Of a stretch of 64,000 bases of DNA, positions 56,889 to 64,000 are shown one piece after another (position 1 is the stretch's first letter; every line of letters begins with the position of its first letter). The stretch covers positions 496,001 to 560,000 of the forward strand of contig NZ_MWXA01000005.1 of assembly GCF_002259795.1 (NCBI RefSeq), written 5' to 3'. Both the position numbers and the translations under genes were made by a program. This DNA comes from Bifidobacterium aquikefiri (GTDB lineage Bacteria > Actinomycetota > Actinomycetes > Actinomycetales > Bifidobacteriaceae). The notes under the pieces were generated by a model, which worked only from the letters and a program-made list of their open reading frames with translations, was not told the DNA's origin and searched no databases.

Positions 56889-58151
56889 TCAGACCAACTG
56901 TCGGCCTTCGCACCAGACTGACTGCGCCTTCCAGGACTGTTCGGCGTGAATAATGCAATCCGCAGCGTATCCCGGTGCAAGAAAGCCGAGTGGATAGTTC
57001 GTGATCGTATTGGGACGCTCGATTCCCAGCGCATGTGCCGGGCCTTCGGTCGCAGCTGCGACGACATCCACGGCGGACAAGCCCAGTTCCTCCACTCCTC
57101 TGCGCACGGATTCCTCCATGGTCAGCGTGGAGCCTGCTATGGCACCATTCGAAACAAGTCGAGCATGACCTTCCTCAACGTTGACATCAAGCTTTCCCAG
57201 GGTGTACGCACCATCGGGGCATCCTGTCGCCGCCATGGAATCGGTGATGAGCGCTATGCGTCTGCCGAAGAGTGCGAACGCAAGCTTGACCACAGGGTTC
57301 TGCACATGAAATCCGTCGTTGATCAGTTCGACCTGAACGCGAGGATCTTCCAGAATCGCAGGAATCGGCCCCGGCTTGCGGTGATGGATGCCGTTCATGG
57401 CATTGAACACATGGGTGAGAATTCTGGCTCCTGCATCGACTCCTCGCCGCGTGGTCTCGTAGTCGGCATCGCAATGGCCGATGGCAGGTACGACACCTGC
57501 CTGACTGAATCGACGTATCGCTTCGATGCCATGCGGCAGCTCCGGTGCAATCGTGATCTGACGAATGCACCCATTGCCGGCCTCCAGCAAACGATCGACA
57601 TACTGTGGCTCAGGATCCCGCAGACATGCAGGGTCGTGCGCACCCTTGCGTGATAATGCAAGGAATGGCCCCTCGAGATGAGCGCCAAGGCAATCAGGAC
57701 GTGCAGCACAGACCTTGGCAACCGTACGCAGATTGTTGCACATCACATCCAGTGGATTCGTTATCAGACTGAGCACCTGCCGCGTGGTGCCATGAACGGC
57801 ATGGCCGACACGTGCCATTGCAATGCCTTCACTGCCATCATCGAATGAGCGTTCCCATGCGCCGTGGGAATGAATGTCGATGTACCCCGGTGTGAGAATG
57901 GCGCCCTGGGCATCGGTTGACGACTGCACTGCATCCGAGTGCGCACAGACAGCAGCCCATGCGCGGTTATAATCATCATCTCTGGTTCCTGTTGCAACAA
58001 TCTCTCCGTGTGCTGAAACCAGCCAAAAATGGTGCTCGATGCCACGAGCATCAATTTTTGTGGCATTTCGGATTGCAAAGGTCTGTGCCGCTCCTGTGAC
58101 CGCCTTCTGCACCGCAAGGCTCTGCTCTTCCTTCGATTCGTTGCCATTCAT
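56889..58151 (-). CDS. nagA: N-acetylglucosamine-6-phosphate deacetylase
   Basis: Removes acetate from GlcNAc-6-P. It has 420 residues from ATG 58151, with GGGTGAG upstream. Metal site TPGYIDIHSHGAWE, then LGAHLEGPFLA, IGHCDAD, HVFNAMNGIHHRKPG, LINDGFHVQNP and the catalytic Asp in LITDSMAATG. It forms an operon with nagB and the ROK genes on the same strand, for amino-sugar use. Confidence 0.96.
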   Translation of the reverse strand: MNGNESKEEQSLAVQKAVTGAAQTFAIRNATKIDARGIEHHFWLVSAHGEIVATGTRDDDYNRAWAAVCAHSDAVQSSTDAQGAILTPGYIDIHSHGAWERSFDDGSEGIAMARVGHAVHGTTRQVLSLITNPLDVMCNNLRTVAKVCAARPDCLGAHLEGPFLALSRKGAHDPACLRDPEPQYVDRLLEAGNGCIRQITIAPELPHGIEAIRRFSQAGVVPAIGHCDADYETTRRGVDAGARILTHVFNAMNGIHHRKPGPIPAILEDPRVQVELINDGFHVQNPVVKLAFALFGRRIALITDSMAATGCPDGAYTLGKLDVNVEEGHARLVSNGAIAGSTLTMEESVRRGVEELGLSAVDVVAAATEGPAHALGIERPNTITNYPLGFLAPGYAADCIIHAEQSWKAQSVWCEGRQLV

Positions 58152-58238
58152 GTACCGCTCACCCTCTCCTCTGGCAGGCATCGTTACTCGCAATCCTGCC
58201 TCGTTTCGATCGTTCCGGGGAATTTCTTCCAGCCAGGA

Positions 58239-59027
58239 TCAGATGCCCTGCCATGCTGGCTTGTGTTCGAATGAGTACTTGTAGTAGTCCTTGTTGCGCA
58301 GGCGCGAGGCAGCTGCTTCATCCACGATCACGGTTGCATGTCGATGCAGCTGAAGCGCTGAAGCAGGGCAGAACGATGAAATGCCACCTTCTACTGTTTC
58401 GGCAATCGCCTCAGCCTTTCCAGAGCCGAAGGCGAGCAGAATCAAATGGCGAGCCTTGAGAATCGTACCGATACCCTGAGTGATGCAGTGCGTCGGAACC
58501 TGATTGATATCGTCGTCAAAGAATCGGGCATTATCAATGCGTGTCTGCTCGGTCAAGGTCTTGATGCGCGTTCCCGATGCGAGCGAAGAACCCGGCTCAT
58601 TGAAGCCGATATGTCCATCCGTGCCGATGCCCAGAATCTGGATATCAACGCCCCCTGCGTCTTCAATCGCCTGATCGTATGCGTGTCCAGCCTCGCTGAT
58701 GGTTGAAAGATTACCGTTGGGCACATGAATCTTCTCTGGATCCAATCCCAGGGGTTCGACAACCGTGCGATTGATGGTGCTCTGGTACGATTGCGGATGC
58801 TTCGGATCCAGACCCGCATATTCATCAAGTGCAAAGCCGCGCACCTGCGATACATCAATCGAATCATTCTTGACGAGTGCGCTGAGCTGGCGATATGCGG
58901 CGAGCGGACTTGAGCCCGTGGCAAGACCAAGCACACAATCCGGCTTGCTTTCAATCAGCCGAGCAACGCGCTGGGCATAGATGCTCCCCGCCTCGTCTTG
59001 ATTCTTTACGATGATGACTTCTGTCAT
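58239..59027 (-). CDS. nagB: Glucosamine-6-phosphate deaminase
   Basis: Converts GlcN-6-P to fructose-6-P and ammonia. It has 262 residues. Motifs: LGLATGSSPLAAYRQL, the catalytic FALDEYAGLDPKHPQSY and LGIGTDGHIGFNEPGS. ATG 59027 follows AGAAGGGGTAATT. It is 28 bases downstream of the ROK kinase gene. Confidence 0.97.
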   Translation of the reverse strand: MTEVIIVKNQDEAGSIYAQRVARLIESKPDCVLGLATGSSPLAAYRQLSALVKNDSIDVSQVRGFALDEYAGLDPKHPQSYQSTINRTVVEPLGLDPEKIHVPNGNLSTISEAGHAYDQAIEDAGGVDIQILGIGTDGHIGFNEPGSSLASGTRIKTLTEQTRIDNARFFDDDINQVPTHCITQGIGTILKARHLILLAFGSGKAEAIAETVEGGISSFCPASALQLHRHATVIVDEAAASRLRNKDYYKYSFEHKPAWQGI

Positions 59028-59054
59028 AATTACCCCTTCTGTTGTGGTTTTCGA

Positions 59055-60116
59055 TCATGATGAGATTCTGTGTCGGTCAGCTGCAATGGTTGCCGCTCCG
59101 ATGGCCCCAATCGGTAGGCTTACCGGGGCGAGCATCAACCGTTGAGGAAGTCTGAGACCAGAGATGAAGGCACTTGATTGAGCACGTATGCGCAGATCAG
59201 CAGTGATGGCATCAAGCAAAGGCTGCCCTGACCTTGCCAATCCACCACCGATGACGATCACTTGTGGATCGATGCTCATTGCGATGATCATCACTGCCAT
59301 GCTCATACCTTGAATGACGGTGTTAAGAATCGTTCGGGCAGATTGGTCGCCTCGTTGCACAGCGCTCAGCAAGGCCGGCAACGCATAGCCGTGCCTCGTT
59401 GGCCAGAGCTTCGCCACCCCTGATCCCGATGCAACGGTCTCCAAGCATCCCCGTTGGCCGCATGCACAGGGATATCCATGAACTTCAACTGGAATATGGC
59501 CAATTTCGCCGGCAACTCCCGTTGAGCCATGGTCGATATGACCATGATCGACGATGCCACATGCCAGACCTGTGCCGAGATTGAGAAAGGCCATCTTCAT
59601 CTCGTTCTTCATCTCGTTCTTTATTTCGCCACGCGGATTGCACTTGCCAAGCATGGTCCAAGCACCAAGCGCTGCAGCATTGACATCATTTTCAATACGA
59701 ATCGGCACGCCGGGAATGAATTGGGCAATTCTCGATTCGAGATTGAAATGCGAAATTCCTAAATTGACGGCATTGACAACCTCTCCCGTTTCCACATCCA
59801 CCGTACCTGGAATCCCAATGCCAATACCGACGAGAGCCAATCCAAGCTCTGAACCGAGAACGCGAAGCCCGTCAATCATCATGGCCGTCTGTTTGGCGAC
59901 GGCGTCATCACCCTGGGCGCTATCACTTCTTCGAGTTGTGATGACACCACCCGCCTCATCAATCAGAACACCTTCTATTGTCGTTCCGCCAACATCGATG
60001 CCTATGAAAGCATCGCGATGTTTGACAGTGGTCAAACGCTGCCCATTCGCATTGCATTGGAGACCATTCATGCCGTGCTGAAGACACGGCTTCTCTTCCC
60101 TTACCTTTGCTGTCAT
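59055..60116 (-). CDS. ROK-family sugar kinase (glucose or N-acetylglucosamine)
   Basis: 353 residues from ATG 60116 (AGGGAAGCGACA upstream). The ATP loop is FIGIDVGGTTIEG; GIPGTVD, ENDVNAAALG and LNLGTGLACGIV follow, and the ROK zinc signature GYPCACGQRGCLETVASG is complete. The insert NEMKNEMK just before LNLGTG comes from a 12-bp tandem duplication. The N-terminus has about 30 extra residues. By context it probably acts on GlcNAc or glucose. Confidence 0.88.
   Translation of the reverse strand: MTAKVREEKPCLQHGMNGLQCNANGQRLTTVKHRDAFIGIDVGGTTIEGVLIDEAGGVITTRRSDSAQGDDAVAKQTAMMIDGLRVLGSELGLALVGIGIGIPGTVDVETGEVVNAVNLGISHFNLESRIAQFIPGVPIRIENDVNAAALGAWTMLGKCNPRGEIKNEMKNEMKMAFLNLGTGLACGIVDHGHIDHGSTGVAGEIGHIPVEVHGYPCACGQRGCLETVASGSGVAKLWPTRHGYALPALLSAVQRGDQSARTILNTVIQGMSMAVMIIAMSIDPQVIVIGGGLARSGQPLLDAITADLRIRAQSSAFISGLRLPQRLMLAPVSLPIGAIGAATIAADRHRISS
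59596..59619 (-). repeat. 12-bp tandem duplication inside the ROK kinase
   Basis: TTCATCTCGTTC occurs twice exactly (59596-59607, 59608-59619), with a degenerate third copy. In frame, it adds KNEM units before the nucleotide-binding LGTG motif. Confidence 0.8.
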
Positions 60117-60139
60117 TGTCGCTTCCCTCACCATTGCTT

Positions 60140-61225
60140 TCATAGCACGGCCAGAACGTTGCGAAGCACCAATCCCGCAGCTCCACGCATTGCGGCATCC
60201 TCCCCTAACGTCGATACCTGAACGTGCACCGCCTGCATAAACCGCGAGCGTGTCAGCACATCTATGGTTGATTGCGCGGCATCCACCATGGTCTGATTGG
60301 CCAATCGAGGCACACCTGCAATCACGACATGCGTGATGTTCGTCAACGCTACCGGCATGGCCAATGCCCTGCCCAGCTCATGGCCGGCCTGAGCAAGAAT
60401 CTGGTCTCTTCCATCCGGATTGTTTGTTATGGCTTCGTCCAGGACTGGTGCCGAGACCATGGTTTCCAAGCAGCCGATTTTTCCGCAAACGCAGGGACAT
60501 GTTCCGTCAGACATGACCACATGTCCGATTTCGCCTGCCATAAAGCCTTTTCCACGCACAACATCATTGTCAATGAGCAAGCCCGCACCCACGCCATGTG
60601 CGATCTGTACCAGTATCATGTCGCTGAAACCAGCCCCGAAATGCCCTTCAGCGAAGACGGCGGCGTCCGCGTCATTCGTGACCACCACAGGACAATCAGC
60701 GAGCACGCCCAACTGCTTGACAAGATTCATATTGACCCAGCCCAGTTTTGGAGCCTCAAGAATCAGACCTTCGGCATTCACCGTGCCTGGGGTCGCAACG
60801 GCAATGCCGATAACGCAAGCATCGCACATTTTCAGCAAGCTCCTGCACAGCTTGATGACTTCGGACGCATCAAGCTTCTCGTCATGCGGCAGTTCTATCT
60901 CAACGCGGTGCATGACCTTGCCGGCAAGATCAACGACGACTCCCCTCAAACGAGCAACATTCGAAAGATCCATCGAGACGATTGCGCCGGATGCTGCATT
61001 GAAATGGATCAGCTGCGATGGTTTCCCGGGGCCATGCGGTGTTCTATATGCCCCTTCACTCAGCAGACCTTCCTTGAGCAGCTCCGATACGACATCCGAG
61101 GTCGAGACCTTGGACATGCCTGTGAGCTTCGCCAGCTCCGACCGTGAGTACGAATCGTCAGGATAGAGCGCTCTCATAATGACGGTTCTGTTTTGCAGCC
61201 GTATATCCGCCGGTGACGCACTCAT
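60140..61225 (-). CDS. ROK-family transcriptional regulator (NagC type)
   Basis: 361 residues from ATG 61225 (MSASPADIRLQN), the homologous beginning, though it lacks a ribosome site; a TTG at 61294 after GGGGGGCAGT and a frame open to 61369 are alternatives. Winged HTH: SRSELAKLTGMSKVSTSDVVSE, then sugar-kinase fold with ATPGTVNAEG, NDADAAVFAEGHFG and zinc motif CPCVCGKIGCLETM. Likely senses an amino sugar and controls the nag cluster. The kinase follows 23 bases later. Confidence 0.88.
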   Translation of the reverse strand: MSASPADIRLQNRTVIMRALYPDDSYSRSELAKLTGMSKVSTSDVVSELLKEGLLSEGAYRTPHGPGKPSQLIHFNAASGAIVSMDLSNVARLRGVVVDLAGKVMHRVEIELPHDEKLDASEVIKLCRSLLKMCDACVIGIAVATPGTVNAEGLILEAPKLGWVNMNLVKQLGVLADCPVVVTNDADAAVFAEGHFGAGFSDMILVQIAHGVGAGLLIDNDVVRGKGFMAGEIGHVVMSDGTCPCVCGKIGCLETMVSAPVLDEAITNNPDGRDQILAQAGHELGRALAMPVALTNITHVVIAGVPRLANQTMVDAAQSTIDVLTRSRFMQAVHVQVSTLGEDAAMRGAAGLVLRNVLAVL

Positions 61226-61699
61226 CAGGAGCCGCGACTTACCCGCACGGTGAATGTTTGGGCTACCAGGCCGGTTAGGGAACTTCAGTGTCAAACTGCC
61301 CCCCCATTCTTGCAGAATTACACGATATCTTTTCGTGAATTCACTTGAATAACTCAATATAGTTAACAATACTCACTTAATAGCATTCTTGTGAGATTAT
61401 TGCCACAAAATACCCAGTAAAGAGCGAACAATGAACCGTTGAACGCAATATCAAAGCAAATTTCTGGCTAAAACTCCTCACAGGTACCCAATTTGTTTAC
61501 TTCCCTTATGTATTACAATCGTCACGCATTAGACGTGCGCACCCTCTTGGTGTACTATTTGCATTAGTACAGTTAGTAAGCATATTTCGTGGGCTTCCTG
61601 CTTGGGCAATGTAGCGCAGCGGCATATGCACAACAGACCGCGAGGCGCAGCGCCGCACTTAATATCGGGAGGTATCTTGTCATACCGTCGGAGCATCGC
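61226..61699. other. Divergent regulatory region between ROK regulator and GntR regulator
   Basis: 474 bases. It contains a 10-bp palindrome GTGAATTCAC at 61335-61344 on the ROK side, an AT-rich tract of repeated ACTCA/TTAA words around 61350-61385, and the 7-7-7 inverted repeat at 61551-61571. The GntR side also has CGGGAGG before a mini-frame of 8 codons (TTG 61677 to TGA 61703). Confidence 0.5.
61551..61571. promoter_or_regulatory. Inverted repeat operator of the GntR/ABC operon
   Basis: TGTACTA-TTTGCAT-TAGTACA, perfect 7-bp arms, 129 bases upstream of the regulator start. YtrA-type GntR proteins usually bind such repeats at their own operon promoters; the match here is inferred. Confidence 0.6.
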
Positions 61700-62170
61700 A
61701 TGATTGAAATCGATCTCAAAAGCCGCAAGTCGATCTATGAGCAGGTTGTTCGTGGCATCAAGGAGCAGATTCTCTCAGGAATCATCGCACCGGAGAGCAA
61801 GCTCCCCTCAGTTCGTGAATTGTCTAAGGAGCTGACGGTCAATCCCAATACCGTGCAGAAAGCATTCAGACACCTCGAATCGCAGGGCTACATCTACAGC
61901 GTTTCTGGAGTGGGAAGCTTCGCCCACTCTCCGCAGGACATTCAACCAGACGAGAGAATGATTGCCCAGTCCATGGCACAGATTCGCGATGATATTCGAG
62001 ACTTGCGCATGATCATCCCCGATAGTCATCGGTTTGAGACCACCATCACCTCACTCTTGTCCGAGCTTCGCGAATCTCACCTGCAGGGATCTCACCGCAG
62101 CGAATCCCCGATCAGCGAAAGTAACCATGCGGCTCAGCCCCACACCAATACAAGTAAGGAATCCCAATGA
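61700..62170 (+). CDS. GntR-family (YtrA subfamily) regulator
   Basis: 156 residues from ATG 61700 (CGGAGCATCGC upstream). The wHTH is SIYEQVVRGIKEQILSG, LPSVRELSKELTVNPNTVQKAF (shortened) and GYIYSVSGVGSF. The C-terminal part has a short helical segment and a Ser/His-rich tail of about 30 residues beyond the usual 125-residue YtrA length. Its stop overlaps the ABC start (ATGA), typical of YtrA operons that control their own transporter. Confidence 0.9.
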   Translation: MIEIDLKSRKSIYEQVVRGIKEQILSGIIAPESKLPSVRELSKELTVNPNTVQKAFRHLESQGYIYSVSGVGSFAHSPQDIQPDERMIAQSMAQIRDDIRDLRMIIPDSHRFETTITSLLSELRESHLQGSHRSESPISESNHAAQPHTNTSKESQ

Positions 62171-63072
62171 TTGAGCTTCGATCAATTACCAAGGCATTTG
62201 ATGCTCATACTGCCGTATCGGATATCAGCATTTCCGTGCCGACAGGTTCCATATATGGCCTGGTGGGAACCAACGGTTCTGGCAAAACTACATTGCTCAA
62301 GATGCTTGCCGGAGTCTTGACCCAGGATAGCGGCACCATCGCCTATGACGGGCATCCAGTGTATGAGAATGCGGAAGTGAAGAGGCAGATTGCCTTCATT
62401 CCTGATGACCTGACATATTTCAATAGATTCACACTGCACAGTGCCGGCACCTTGACCGCCGGCATCTATGCGCAATCATGGAGTCAGGAGCTCTTCGAGA
62501 CCGCAATGCATCAATTCCATCTCGACCCGCACATGCAATTCTCGAAGATGTCCAAAGGTATGCGCAAGCAGGGCGTCTTCTGTCTGGTATTCGCGCGTCA
62601 GCCTCGATATATGCTTCTTGACGAACCCATTGATGGTCTTGATCCCATCGTCCGCAAGAGCATTTGGGAACTTATCGTCGATGCCACAGCCGATAGGTCA
62701 ATGACCGCCGTGATATCGTCGCATAATCTGCGCGAGCTCGAAGGTTACTGCGATCACGTCTGTGCGATCAAGGCAGGCAAGGTGGCCATCGAGCAGGACA
62801 TCGAAGATCTGAAATCAGACATACACAAGCTACAGATCAGTTTCGGCCCTCAACGTCAGCCGTCGGCTGCAATGCTCGAGCCACTGCATATACTCCACGA
62901 ATATGATCGCGGCTCCATCAACTATCTGATCGTTCGCAACAGCGATGAGGAGCTTGACCGCTTCGTGAACCGCACCCATCCGGTTATCTTCGATGAGATT
63001 CCACTGACTTTGGAAGAGATTTTCATGTATGAATTGAGAGAAGACAGCAATGACTACACCAGCAAGCACTGA
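62167..63072 (+). CDS. ABC transporter ATP-binding protein (YtrB-like)
   Basis: 301 residues. Walker A GTNGSGKTTLLKMLAG, signature MSKGMRKQGVF, Walker B YMLLDEPIDGLDPI and switch SSHNLRELEGYC. A C-terminal 80-residue region follows. Co-translated with the regulator and overlapping the next permease by 23 bases. Probably an envelope-stress or antibiotic-type exporter; substrate unknown. Confidence 0.9.
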   Translation: MIELRSITKAFDAHTAVSDISISVPTGSIYGLVGTNGSGKTTLLKMLAGVLTQDSGTIAYDGHPVYENAEVKRQIAFIPDDLTYFNRFTLHSAGTLTAGIYAQSWSQELFETAMHQFHLDPHMQFSKMSKGMRKQGVFCLVFARQPRYMLLDEPIDGLDPIVRKSIWELIVDATADRSMTAVISSHNLRELEGYCDHVCAIKAGKVAIEQDIEDLKSDIHKLQISFGPQRQPSAAMLEPLHILHEYDRGSINYLIVRNSDEELDRFVNRTHPVIFDEIPLTLEEIFMYELREDSNDYTSKH

Positions 63073-64000
63073 AACCTCCCCTACAACCGAGCAGGCTGCC
63101 AGTCGTCATGTTGCCCGCGGCAGAGGCACCGTCAATGCATCACGACAGTTCATATCAGCACCCCTACTGTGGCATGAGATCAAACGTCTGTGGGCACTTT
63201 CGCTCCTCGGCATTGCCGTATTGCTCATTTCCGGACCGATCGTCGTGCTGCTCACGCCGGAAGCGGGCAATGCCCAGCCCAGCATTCTTCGCATAACCAT
63301 TCAGGATGGCAATCCAGGATTCCTTGCGTATCAGATTCTCTCTCCGATGGTGTATGCCTTGGCGTTATTCACCTATCTGAATTCATCCGGGAGAGTGTCA
63401 ATCATGCATTCAATGCCGCTGACACGCGGAACCATCTTCCGAACGAACATTGTTTGCGGTGTGATCCTGCTCTATGTTCCCCATATCGTCGCCACCTTCT
63501 CGCTGCTGCCATTCATGCGCTTCTTCTTCAAGGGATTCATGAATTCCGGCCAGCTGAACCTTGACGGCCAGGGAGTCAACAATGCCAGCATGCTCCTTGC
63601 ACCCAACGATGCGGATTTACTCCGATGGTTTATCATCACCTCGATCATCATGCTCTTTATCTTTGCCACATCGGTTCTTGGCTCGATGCTGACCGGCAAT
63701 CTTGGCATTGGCATACTCATGATTGCCTTCATCAATGTGATAGTTCCCGTTGTATATACGCTGACCTTGCTGATTCTGAGTCTCTTCCTGTATGGTTTTA
63801 CCTTCGAATCCCTCAATGGCGCCGCATGGATGCACCCCTTGCTTGATCTGGCCATGAATGGCGACCGCATTTCACTCGCGCATATCATCACATTCATCGC
63901 AATCAGCGCCGCCTTGCTCACGATCGCCATGGTGCTGTATCGCCGCATGAAGTCGGAGCATGCAGGCAATAATGTAATGTTCGGGGGTGCTCAGACGATC
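63050..64000 (+). CDS. ABC transporter permease, 3' end cut by window
   Basis: ATG 63050 lies within the ATPase gene and the frame is open to base 64000 (317 codons). A basic start (SRHVARGRGTVNASRQF) precedes LLWHEIKRLWALSLLGIAVLL and then at least five helices, e.g. FIITSIIMLFIFATSVLGSML and VIVPVVYTLTLLILSLFLYG. Resembles YtrC/D-type membrane subunits. The C-terminus is outside the window. Confidence 0.85.
   Translation, partial: MTTPASTETSPTTEQAASRHVARGRGTVNASRQFISAPLLWHEIKRLWALSLLGIAVLLISGPIVVLLTPEAGNAQPSILRITIQDGNPGFLAYQILSPMVYALALFTYLNSSGRVSIMHSMPLTRGTIFRTNIVCGVILLYVPHIVATFSLLPFMRFFFKGFMNSGQLNLDGQGVNNASMLLAPNDADLLRWFIITSIIMLFIFATSVLGSMLTGNLGIGILMIAFINVIVPVVYTLTLLILSLFLYGFTFESLNGAAWMHPLLDLAMNGDRISLAHIITFIAISAALLTIAMVLYRRMKSEHAGNNVMFGGAQTI

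Overview
The window looks like a chromosomal segment from a member of the Bifidobacteriaceae. The evidence is a long PurL with a fused glutaminase domain, the purE/purK and purL-purF-purM-purD arrangement, a family 42 beta-galactosidase next to a sugar ABC importer and a LacI regulator, a nagA-nagB-ROK cluster, a luxS / cystathionine beta-synthase / metB block, and actinobacterial-type dnaG-dgt and Zur-like genes. By eye the G+C content is near one half, lower than many Bifidobacterium. The genus is an inference; no species is named. Both window edges cut a gene: purL on the left and an ABC permease on the right.

Layout. 1-7.9 kb: purine synthesis genes purL, purF, purM, purD on the plus strand, with long perfect hairpins at purF/purM and purM/purD. 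8-9.8 kb: a two-gene YraQ-type permease / TIGR03943-type unit. 9.8-16.5 kb: a cell-envelope block (LTA-synthase-like sulfatase, PF00756-type esterase, aminoacyl-phosphatidylglycerol synthase with a rhomboid-like membrane part). 16.5-20.7 kb: a Zur/Fur-type repressor, purK and purE, and a large GT-C-like membrane protein. 20.7-25.4 kb: tRNA-Arg(TCT), dnaG, a small island (fic remnant plus dinJ-yafQ toxin-antitoxin) and dgt. 25.5-33.2 kb: ohr, alr, a GNAT acetyltransferase, luxS, recQ, metB and cbs, all on the minus strand. 33.7-39.1 kb: a complete Opp/Dpp-type importer. 39.4 kb: coaX. 40.3-47.1 kb: a galactoside locus (binding lipoprotein, GH42 beta-galactosidase, two permeases, divergent LacI regulator) with palindromic LacI-type operators. 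47.3-50.8 kb: an RluA-type pseudouridine synthase, glmS and a BrnT/BrnA-like toxin-antitoxin pair. 50.9-56.8 kb: a NarL-type two-component system divergent from a three-gene ABC exporter. 56.9-61.2 kb: nagA, nagB, a ROK kinase and a ROK regulator. 61.5-64 kb: a GntR/YtrA regulator with an ABC exporter that runs off the edge.

How the genes fit together. Amino-sugar flow can be followed through NagA, NagB and GlmS. LuxS, CBS and MetB connect homocysteine to cystathionine and cysteine metabolism. The most unexplained structures are two very long inverted repeats (arms of 23 bp, extended to 29 with one mismatch, and 32 bp) that share a 12-bp outer core, TCATTGTGAACT. Each sits exactly between convergent genes. 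With several other long hairpins lacking U-tracts, they point to an unusual 3'-end or regulatory element family. I saw no CRISPR array, insertion sequence, prophage or rRNA.
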